Shown here one piece after another: positions 57,717-64,000 of a stretch of 64,000 nt of DNA. A program made the translations under genes and the position numbers. Location: NCBI GenBank assembly GCA_041609995.1, contig JBFIPU010000002.1:1-64000 (forward strand), in the 5' to 3' direction. The notes below the pieces were generated by a model. The model worked only from the letters and a program-made list of their open reading frames with translations. It did not search any database and was not told the origin of the DNA. The stretch comes from JABDOU01 sp041609995 (GTDB lineage: Bacteria; Actinomycetota; Acidimicrobiia; Spongiisociales; SHLN01). How positions within the stretch are numbered: position 1 is the stretch's first letter; the number at the start of each line of letters is the position of its first letter.

Positions 57717-58889
57717 TGAGTCGCGACCGAGCACCTCTTCGGCGATGATCATCTTGCGCACCTCGGTGGTTCCGGCGCCGATCTCACCGAGTTTGGTGGC
57801 CCGGAACAGCCGGTTGATCTCGGTCTCCCACAGGTAACCGGAGCCGCCGTGGATCTGCACGGCGTGGTCGAGGATCTGGTTGAGGGTGTTGGCGTTGTAC
57901 ATCACGACTGCGGCGGTGCGGGCGTGCACCTCACCCCGGCCGGCCCGGGTTTCATCGACCCCGGCCAGCTCGGCCAGCACCTCGTAGGTGAATGCGCGCA
58001 TCGTCTGGATCCCCGTGTACATGTCGGCGATGCGCGACTGGATCATCTGAAAGCTGGCGATCGGCTTGCCGAACTGCTCCCGGCTGTTGGCGTACTCGAC
58101 CGACAGCTCCAGCGCCCGCTCGGCGATCCCGAGGCTGATGGGGGCCAGGGCGGCTCGTTCGATGTCGAGGCCGCTCATCACGACCTGGTGACCCTCGTGC
58201 TCGACGCCGACGATGTTGGCGACGGGCACCACCACGTCCTCGAGTACCAGCTCGGCGGTCGGGCTTCCGCGGAATCCCATCTTGGTGAGTTTCTGGGCAA
58301 CCGAGAACCCGGGCGTCGCGGTCTCCACCAGAAAGGCGGTCACGCCTTTGCTTCCCCGCTGCGCTTGGGACTTGGCATAGAGGAGCACCACGTCGGCCAC
58401 CGGACCGTTGGTGATGTACATCTTGGCTCCGTTGAGCACATAGGTGTCGCCGTCGCGGACCGCCCGGGTGCGCATGGAACCGAGGGCGTCGCTGCCGGCG
58501 CCCGGCTCGGTGAGGCCGAGGGCACCGATGTACTCCCCCGAACACAGCTTGGGCAGGTACCGGCGCTTGAGCTCCTCGGAGCCGTTGTTGCTGAGATTGT
58601 TGGCACACAGGTTGTCGTGGGCGCCCCAACTGAGGGCAAAGGCGTGGTTCCAGCGGGCAAACGCCTGGATCACCAGGCCGGCCTCCAGCAACCCCATCCC
58701 GGCGCCGCCATATTCTTCGGGGATCGTGGCACCCAGGTAGCCGTTGGCTCCGAGTTTGGCCATGATGTCGGGCGGCCACCATTCCTCGTTGTCCATCTGC
58801 TCGGCGAGGGGGTACAGCTCGTTGCGGGCAAAGCGGTCCGCTTCGTCCAGCAGCGCCCGCTGCTCGTCGGTGAGAGAGAACTGTGACAT
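57702..58889 (-). CDS. Acyl-CoA dehydrogenase
   Basis: The 395-residue flavoenzyme starts at ATG 58889, overlapping the PhyH stop by four bases. Family motifs are PEEYGGAGMGLLEAGLVIQA, LGLTEPGAGSDA, KMYITNGPVADVVLLYAKS and the C-terminal IHGGSGYLWETEINRLFRA. The order is close to isovaleryl-CoA dehydrogenase-like enzymes. It makes the 2,3-double bond of an acyl-CoA and passes electrons to ETF. Its last codons lie inside the terminator hairpin. Confidence 0.93.
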   Translation of the reverse strand: MSQFSLTDEQRALLDEADRFARNELYPLAEQMDNEEWWPPDIMAKLGANGYLGATIPEEYGGAGMGLLEAGLVIQAFARWNHAFALSWGAHDNLCANNLSNNGSEELKRRYLPKLCSGEYIGALGLTEPGAGSDALGSMRTRAVRDGDTYVLNGAKMYITNGPVADVVLLYAKSQAQRGSKGVTAFLVETATPGFSVAQKLTKMGFRGSPTAELVLEDVVVPVANIVGVEHEGHQVVMSGLDIERAALAPISLGIAERALELSVEYANSREQFGKPIASFQMIQSRIADMYTGIQTMRAFTYEVLAELAGVDETRAGRGEVHARTAAVVMYNANTLNQILDHAVQIHGGSGYLWETEINRLFRATKLGEIGAGTTEVRKMIIAEEVLGRDSYPGL

Positions 58890-59881
58890 CAGGCGCACAC
58901 CGGGTTGTCACGGTTTCGCAGCCAGCGATCCTGCTCATAGAGCGCACCGTCCACGCGTCCGGACAAAACGCGTTCGCGGGCGTCCCACCATCCTTTGCGA
59001 TAATCGTCAGCGGTCGCCACCGGCCTGTGCGAGCTCCGCAGGACAAACGACGGGAATGCGGGACGCCCGGTTGGCTGGCCGCTCTTCTGATACCGCAGGT
59101 CGAAGCTCCACCGGAGCCGATCCGAAGTATTGGGCAGAGCCCCGTGCTCGGTGAACTTGGTGAGGAGCACGAGCGAGCCGCGGCTGACCGGAACCGGCAT
59201 CGGGTCGACCCCGTGCCGTTCCAGCAGCGCCTGCGGTATGTAGTTCTCGGCGGGGTTCGACCTGCCCGGACAATGCAGTGTGAGCTCGTGGTCTCGGTGA
59301 GAACCCGGCAAAACCTGGAGGCAGCCCATCTCCTCGGTGGTGTCCATCATCGCCACCCACACCGTGATCATGTCGGTGTCGGCCGCCTCGTCCATCACCG
59401 CACCGAAATCCTGGTGCCAGGTGGTGGCTCCCACGTTGGAGTAGGTCGCCACGGCGCCGGTCAGCAGGTGCTGGGGCGGTTTGAGGCGCGTTTGCTGCAC
59501 AGGGTTCGTGCTGATTTCGGGGCCGAGCACCGACTCCACCACGTCCAACAGCTTCGGGTTGGCCAGCAGTCCGAAGAACGCCGGACCGGCATGGGCGCGT
59601 ACCAGATGCGGCGGGAGCCCCTGGTAGTCGAGGGGCAGCGAGATGCCCAAGTAATAGAAGATGTCCGGGTTTTCGCTGAGCAGGGCGATGTACCGATCGG
59701 CGAACGGGAGATCGGCATACGTGGACGAGACCTCTCCCCGTCTGAACATCTCGGCACCGGCATCCCCGAGGGCGGCGGCATACTCGTCGACCACCGGGTC
59801 CAGGTCATCGTCGTCAAGAACGTCGGGCACCACCAGAAAGCCCTGTTGGTCGAACAACTCCAGCTCGGCGGCCGTCAGCAT
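58889..59881 (-). CDS. Phytanoyl-CoA dioxygenase (PhyH) family protein
   Basis: The 330-residue protein opens LFDQQGFLVVPDVLDDDDLD, the PhyH N-terminus. The iron ligands are His156 and Asp158 in TTWHQDFG, with the distal His246 in FTEHGALPN and the 2-oxoglutarate Arg in SDRLRWSFDLRY. It should hydroxylate a small or lipid substrate using Fe(II), O2 and 2-oxoglutarate. It is coupled by ATGA to the acyl-CoA dehydrogenase gene, suggesting that both act on one pathway. Confidence 0.9.
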   Translation of the reverse strand: MLTAAELELFDQQGFLVVPDVLDDDDLDPVVDEYAAALGDAGAEMFRRGEVSSTYADLPFADRYIALLSENPDIFYYLGISLPLDYQGLPPHLVRAHAGPAFFGLLANPKLLDVVESVLGPEISTNPVQQTRLKPPQHLLTGAVATYSNVGATTWHQDFGAVMDEAADTDMITVWVAMMDTTEEMGCLQVLPGSHRDHELTLHCPGRSNPAENYIPQALLERHGVDPMPVPVSRGSLVLLTKFTEHGALPNTSDRLRWSFDLRYQKSGQPTGRPAFPSFVLRSSHRPVATADDYRKGWWDARERVLSGRVDGALYEQDRWLRNRDNPVCA

Positions 59882-59921
59882 GACGAAAGCCTATCAAGCG
59901 GCCCCCTGGTAGTTTGGCGTC

Positions 59922-60155
59922 ATGAATCACTACCTGGTGCTGGGGGTCGACCGGAACGCCACCCAGGCCGAGATCGAGAACGCCTTTCGGTTGCGCAGCA
60001 CGATGACGTACGGTCAGTTCGGGGGCGGCGGAGCCGGCGGCGCCCGCACCGCCGAACTCGAGGCTGCCTACGTGGCCCTCTCAGACCCGGCCAAACGGGC
60101 CGAGTACGACCGGCAGCTCGACCAGGAACTTTCCCGGCGAGCCAACGACCGCTAG
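59922..60155 (+). CDS. J-domain-like protein lacking the HPD motif
   Basis: The 77-residue protein has a J-domain frame. MNHYLVLGVDRNATQAEIEN is helix I and the start of helix II, and LEAAYVALSDPAKRAEYDRQ is helices III-IV. Where the HPD tripeptide that activates DnaK should follow helix II, the sequence is TMTYGQFGGGGAGG. It therefore probably cannot stimulate DnaK and may be an adaptor. It is divergent from PhyH and four bases before the M24 gene. Confidence 0.8.
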   Translation: MNHYLVLGVDRNATQAEIENAFRLRSTMTYGQFGGGGAGGARTAELEAAYVALSDPAKRAEYDRQLDQELSRRANDR

Positions 60156-60159
60156 AGCC

Positions 60160-61464
60160 GTGGAGCGGCGCCACCAGTCGAAGATCGGTGCCCACCAGCG
60201 GGTTTCAGACGAGACGCGGGCGGCCGCCCGCCTCAACCTCCACATGCTCGGCCCGGGCGAGCCGGTGCTGACCGAATGGGCTGGAGCCGGCCTCCAACCT
60301 CCGGAACTCGATGCGATCCGGGCCTACCGGCTGCGGCGGGTTCGCCAGACGCTGCTGAACCTGGGTTACGCCGGGATCGTCTTGTATGACCCGGTGAACA
60401 TCCGCTACGCCACCGACAGCACCAACATGCAGCTGTGGGTGGCTCACAACCCCACGCGGTACGCCCTGGTCCTCGCCGAGGGCCCGGTCGTGATCTGGGA
60501 CTACATGACGTCCGAGCACCTGTCGGCCCACCTGGATTTGGTCGACGAGAGGCGCACTGCAGTCCAATGGATGTACCAGTTCGCCGGCGAGGAAACCGAT
60601 CGCAACGTCAGGCGCTGGTCGGACGAGATGGCCGACATGGTCGATCGGTATGGAAACGGCAACCGGAGGCTGGCGATCGACCGGGCCAATCCGCTGGCGG
60701 TCCTCGCTCTGGACCGGCTCGGGGTCGAGGTCGGCAACGGTGAAGAGGTGATGGAACATGCACGCGCCGTCAAGTCAACGGACGAAATCGTCGCGATGCG
60801 CTGTGCCATCCACGCCTGTGAGACCGCCATGGACAAGATGTACGAGGCCCTGGAGCCGGGCATGACGGAGAACCAGGTCTGGGCGGTCTTGCACGCCGAA
60901 AACATCATCCGCTTCGGCGAGTGGATCGAGACGCGGCTTCTGTCGTCGGGTCCCCGCACCAACCCCTGGTTCCAGGAGAGCTCCAGCAAGGTCATCGAGG
61001 CCGGCGAACTGGTGGCCTTCGACACCGATCTGATCGGCGCGTATGGCTATTGCGTGGACATCTCCCGCACTTGGATCGCCGGGGGCCGGAAACCGCTTCC
61101 CCACCAGCGGCACGCGTGGGAAATGGCCGCCGACCAGATCCACCACAACACCGAACTGCTTGGGCCTGGCGTCACCCTCAAGGAGCTCACGTTCAAGGCG
61201 ATGAGCTTTGATCCCGATGAGTACCGCCGCTACTCGGTCCAGTACCACGGGGTGGGGCTGGCCGACGAGTGGCCATCGGTGTTCTTTCCTGATTCCTGGG
61301 ACGAAACGGGGTTCGACGGCGTCTTGGTGCCGGGTCAGGTCATCTGTGTCGAGTCATACGTCGGAAGGCGCGACGCCCCCGAAGGGGTCAAGCTGGAGGA
61401 GCAGGTCCTGATCACCGACACCGGGTACGAGACTCTGTCGAACTATCCGCTGGAGCTCCGCTGA
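60160..61464 (+). CDS. M24 metallohydrolase, DddP-like (putative DMSP lyase)
   Basis: The protein has 434 residues from GTG 60160. The pita-bread domain holds the six metal ligands Asp288, Asp290, Asp300, His363, Glu398 and Glu413 in the stretches AFDTDLIGAYGYCVDISRTW, QYHGVGLADEWP, CVESYVG and KLEEQV. Their spacing (2, 10, 63, 35, 15) almost equals that of the crystallised DMSP lyase DddP (295, 297, 307, 371, 406, 421, from memory). SGPRTNPWFQE before them is also a DddP feature. Lyase activity is inferred; a prolidase-like hydrolase is the alternative. It overlaps the convergent GNAT gene by 22 bases. Confidence 0.8.
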   Translation: MERRHQSKIGAHQRVSDETRAAARLNLHMLGPGEPVLTEWAGAGLQPPELDAIRAYRLRRVRQTLLNLGYAGIVLYDPVNIRYATDSTNMQLWVAHNPTRYALVLAEGPVVIWDYMTSEHLSAHLDLVDERRTAVQWMYQFAGEETDRNVRRWSDEMADMVDRYGNGNRRLAIDRANPLAVLALDRLGVEVGNGEEVMEHARAVKSTDEIVAMRCAIHACETAMDKMYEALEPGMTENQVWAVLHAENIIRFGEWIETRLLSSGPRTNPWFQESSSKVIEAGELVAFDTDLIGAYGYCVDISRTWIAGGRKPLPHQRHAWEMAADQIHHNTELLGPGVTLKELTFKAMSFDPDEYRRYSVQYHGVGLADEWPSVFFPDSWDETGFDGVLVPGQVICVESYVGRRDAPEGVKLEEQVLITDTGYETLSNYPLELR

Positions 61465-61991
61465 GCCCTGAAATCGTCAGCGAGCAGCTCCATCAACAAC
61501 CCGGCATGGAAGGTGCCGTCGGAGCCGCGCTCGTACTGGCGCATGACGCCCACCACCCGGAAGCCGACCTTCGAGTAGCACCCGATGGCGGCGTGGTTGT
61601 CGGTAGCCGGGTCCATCGTGAGCCGGTGGTGGCCCACCTCATCGAACAGGTAGGCCGACAGCGTGCGGACCGCGTCGGTGCAATATCCCTGGCCGTGGGC
61701 CGATGGGTGGAGGTAGACATCGATCGATGCATGGGCATGATCGGGATCCTCTTCGGCTTCCCACTGGATCCCGCCGATGATCGAGCCGTCCTCGTTTTCG
61801 ATGGCCAGGTACTGCACGTTGTCCATCTCCACGGCTGCCCACACATCCGCCGCGACGTCATCGCCGGGCCAACGTGACCGGACCTCGGGCGTCGACCGGA
61901 TCGCCACCTGGGCTGCGACGTCTACTGCGAGTTGGTCCGGACCCTGGGTGCGCTCCAACGGTCGGAGCCGGATGCGATCGCCCTGCAACAT
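61443..61991 (-). CDS. GNAT family N-acetyltransferase
   Basis: From ATG 61991 the protein has 182 residues. It begins MLQGDRIRLRPLERTQGPDQ and has the acetyl-CoA pyrophosphate loop region YLHPSAHGQGYCTDAVRTLS (the R/Q-x-x-G-x-G/A pattern is loose). KVGFRVVGVMRQYERG follows, typical of the RimJ/RimL-like branch. The acceptor is unknown. The frame is open further upstream, but homology starts here. It overlaps the 3' end of the M24 gene on the other strand. Confidence 0.88.
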   Translation of the reverse strand: MLQGDRIRLRPLERTQGPDQLAVDVAAQVAIRSTPEVRSRWPGDDVAADVWAAVEMDNVQYLAIENEDGSIIGGIQWEAEEDPDHAHASIDVYLHPSAHGQGYCTDAVRTLSAYLFDEVGHHRLTMDPATDNHAAIGCYSKVGFRVVGVMRQYERGSDGTFHAGLLMELLADDFRAQRSSSG

Positions 61992-62055
61992 CCCACGAAT
62001 GTAGCCAGGCGATTGGGCCGGACGCTTGCCGCCTGTCCCGGGTATCCTCCCCGCG

Positions 62056-63075
62056 ATGGAATCTCCCATCATGGAACTGGTCGAGCTCGGGTTTCCCTGG
62101 GATGGCCTCGATCCGTTCATCTTCACCGTTCATCACCTCGATCACTACCCGGCCGGAGCGGACGATCTCGGCCCGGCCGACTCGCTGATCGGCCGCAACA
62201 TCGGCTCGGACTTCTCTTACATGGACGGCTGGAGCATGTACCACGGTGATCGCGTTCCCGGGTTTCCGCAGCATCCGCACCGGGGATTCGAGACGGTGAC
62301 GGTGGTGCGGCGCGGATACGTCGACCACTCCGATTCTCTCGGGGCCACTGCCCGATACGGCGGCGGCGATACGCAGTGGCTGACGACCGGCTCCGGGATC
62401 ATGCACGCCGAGATGTTCCCGTTGCTCGAAACAGACCGCGACAATCCGCTCGAGCTCTTTCAGATCTGGCTCAATTTGCCACCGGAGTCCAAGATGGTGC
62501 CGGCCCACTTCTCGATTCTCTGGAGTGAGGACATCCCCACGGTCGAGCCGGGCGCAGGTATTTCGATCGACGTGATCGCGGGGCGGTTGGAAGGGGATCG
62601 GGCACCCGCTCCCCCGCCCGACTCATGGGCTTCGCAGGCTGACTCAGAGATGGCCATCTGGCTGATCCGTATCGAGGAGGGATACCGCTGGGATCTTCCC
62701 ACCGCTTCGTCCGGCGTCAACCGGATGTTGCACTTCTACCACGGCTCATCGGCCGAGGTGGGCGGCACCACCATCGGCGCCCCCACCGGCGTCCGTCTCC
62801 GGCCCGACGCCAAGGCTTTGATCACGAGCCACGACGGAACCTCGGAGTTTTTGCTGCTCCAGGGCCGCCCGATCGGGGCGCCCGTGTATCAGATGGGGCC
62901 CTTTGTGATGAACACGCCGGAACAGCTGCAACAGGCCGTGCGGGATTACCGCCTGACCCAGTTCGGGGGCTGGCCCTGGCCATCGCCCAGCCACGTGCAC
63001 GACAGATCCGAAGGGCGGTTCGCAGTCCACGCCGACGGACGGATCGAACGACGGGACATGCAGCGGGTCCGTTGA
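62056..63075 (+). CDS. Pirin family protein
   Basis: The 339-residue bicupin starts at ATG 62056. The N-terminal cupin holds the metal site in PQHPHRGFETVTVV (His73, His75) and TGSGIMHAEMFP (His and Glu). The C-terminal cupin is degenerate (RPIGAPVYQMGPFVMNTPEQ), as in other pirins. Pirins are Fe-binding cytosolic proteins, some with quercetinase activity; the role here is unknown. It lies between the GNAT gene and the second M24 gene. Confidence 0.92.
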   Translation: MESPIMELVELGFPWDGLDPFIFTVHHLDHYPAGADDLGPADSLIGRNIGSDFSYMDGWSMYHGDRVPGFPQHPHRGFETVTVVRRGYVDHSDSLGATARYGGGDTQWLTTGSGIMHAEMFPLLETDRDNPLELFQIWLNLPPESKMVPAHFSILWSEDIPTVEPGAGISIDVIAGRLEGDRAPAPPPDSWASQADSEMAIWLIRIEEGYRWDLPTASSGVNRMLHFYHGSSAEVGGTTIGAPTGVRLRPDAKALITSHDGTSEFLLLQGRPIGAPVYQMGPFVMNTPEQLQQAVRDYRLTQFGGWPWPSPSHVHDRSEGRFAVHADGRIERRDMQRVR

Positions 63076-63082
63076 CTTCGCG

Positions 63083-64000
63083 CTAGGAAAGCAAAGCCGG
63101 TTCGAACGGGAACGTCGACAGGGGTTCAGCCCCGGTATCGGTGACCAGGTACATCTCCTCGAGCTTCACCCCCGGCCCGCCCTTGTCGGAGCCGACGAAG
63201 CTCTCGACCGACAGCACCATGCTGGGCTCGATCAGCCCGTCATAGCCGTGGCGGTCCCAGTCCTGCCGATAGTAGATCTTGGGGTACTCATCGGTCATCC
63301 CGACGCCGTGTGCCAGGCAGGCGTAGCGGTGGGCGACGAACTCCTCTTCCTGTCGATACGCCTTTTCCGACAGTTCGCGGAACGAGACTCCGGGGCCGAG
63401 CAGAGCGGCGTTGTGCATGATCTCGGCATGCGCCCGCTGGTACCGGTCCCGCTGGGCAGCGGAGGGCGCACCGGTCCCGACCAGCCACGTTCGCGAGATG
63501 TCGGCGCAGTAACCGAATGGTCCGATCATGTCGGTATCGAGCGCCACCAACTCCCCCTCCTGGAGATGGCGTCCCGAGGCCTCTTGATACCAGGGATTGG
63601 TGCGGGGGCCGCTGACGAGCATGCGGCCGTCGATCCAATCCCCGTCGTTGGCGATGTTGGTCTGGTGCAGCATCGACCACAGCTCGTTCTCGCTCATGCC
63701 CGGCTGCAGCGAGGAGCGCATCCAGGCGAGGGCCGCCTCTGCCACGCCGATGGAGTGGCGCATACACTCCAATTCCACCTCCGACTTGATCGAGCGTGCA
63801 CGCTCCATGTGCGGCTCGGCATCGATGACGCGGAGCCCGGCCTGCTGGAGCGCGGCCAGCGCGCTGGGTGCCAACCTGTCGACGGCTACTGTGGCGGCCG
63901 GTCCGATTTCGGCCAGGATCGAGTTGGCGAACGCCGCCGCGGTCGGCTCCGGATCGAGTCCGGCATCGAAGCAGCTCAGGTAATCGGCCGGGCGGAATTC
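63083..64000 (-). CDS. M24 metallohydrolase, second DddP-like protein (5' end cut by window edge)
   Basis: The frame is open from the right edge to the TAG at 63083, giving at least 305 residues. Metal ligands occur in ALDTDMIGPFGYCADISRTW, CLAHGVGMTDEYP, VESFVG and KLEEMY. Their spacing of 2, 10, 64, 35 and 15 equals the DddP spacing as I know it. SGPRTNPWYQE precedes them. It is a clear paralogue of the protein at 60.2-61.5 kb, perhaps with a different substrate. Its N-terminal half lies outside the window. Confidence 0.8.
   Translation of the reverse strand, partial: EFRPADYLSCFDAGLDPEPTAAAFANSILAEIGPAATVAVDRLAPSALAALQQAGLRVIDAEPHMERARSIKSEVELECMRHSIGVAEAALAWMRSSLQPGMSENELWSMLHQTNIANDGDWIDGRMLVSGPRTNPWYQEASGRHLQEGELVALDTDMIGPFGYCADISRTWLVGTGAPSAAQRDRYQRAHAEIMHNAALLGPGVSFRELSEKAYRQEEEFVAHRYACLAHGVGMTDEYPKIYYRQDWDRHGYDGLIEPSMVLSVESFVGSDKGGPGVKLEEMYLVTDTGAEPLSTFPFEPALLS

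Overview
The window looks like chromosome of a high-GC actinobacterium (Actinomycetota). The lineage evidence is a RamB/ScfR-type regulator beside glyoxylate-shunt genes, a TIGR03084-type (mycothiol-enzyme fold) protein, frequent GTG starts with GGAGG ribosome sites, many 4-base ATGA/GTGA gene overlaps, and two large secreted proteins built from a repeated FG-GAP-like module. Together these suggest an Acidimicrobiia-like lineage; that placement is inference. No rRNA, tRNA, IS element, prophage or CRISPR array was seen. Genes are dense and intact, apart from one glyoxalase remnant and the two genes cut by the window edges.

Layout. 1-2.1 kb: histidine phosphatase (cut), SURF1 and an exo/endonuclease-phosphatase family protein. 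2.1-5.7 kb: a TlpA-like lipoprotein whose first active-site cysteine codon is TGA (probable selenocysteine), then a molybdate operon (regulator-modA-modB-modC). 5.8-8.3 kb: YitT membrane protein and a GH13 glucosidase. 8.3-15.2 kb: a central-carbon island with an archaeal-type (type II) GAPDH, GlpX, isocitrate lyase, malate synthase and a divergent RamB-like regulator. The regulator is preceded by seven 14-bp repeats that encode a chain of overlapping 5-codon mini-ORFs. 15.3-17.1 kb: membrane protein, YajQ, MsrB.

17.2-24.2 kb is a lasso-peptide biosynthetic cluster: precursor, cyclase, stand-alone PqqD-like RRE, B2 protease, HPr-kinase-like kinase, nucleotidyltransferase, PRMT-like methyltransferase, and an unusual phosphoribosyltransferase fused to a C-terminal PqqD/RRE domain. 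This is the best candidate for an undescribed system: a lasso peptide that may be tailored with a phosphoribosyl group.

24.2-47.8 kb is mixed: lipoprotein, cupin, secreted beta-helix protein, a single-chain eukaryote-like acyl-CoA carboxylase, nitrobindin, a dihydroorotate-dehydrogenase-like protein, pyruvate:ferredoxin oxidoreductase, a K+ channel, a HisA-like protein with altered catalytic residues, small membrane proteins, an aquaporin-like channel, an esterase, and a secreted WD40/FG-GAP/GerMN protein. 47.8-64 kb: PPK2, BrkB, then an acyl-CoA catabolic region (carboxylase alpha and beta, AtuA-like, enoyl-CoA hydratase, acyl-CoA dehydrogenase, PhyH), a J-domain protein without HPD, two M24 proteins whose metal ligands match DMSP lyase DddP, a GNAT acetyltransferase and a pirin.

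Functional picture: a heterotroph that grows on acetate, fatty acids and other acyl-CoA compounds through the glyoxylate shunt and gluconeogenesis. It appears to use molybdenum and probably selenium, and makes at least one RiPP.
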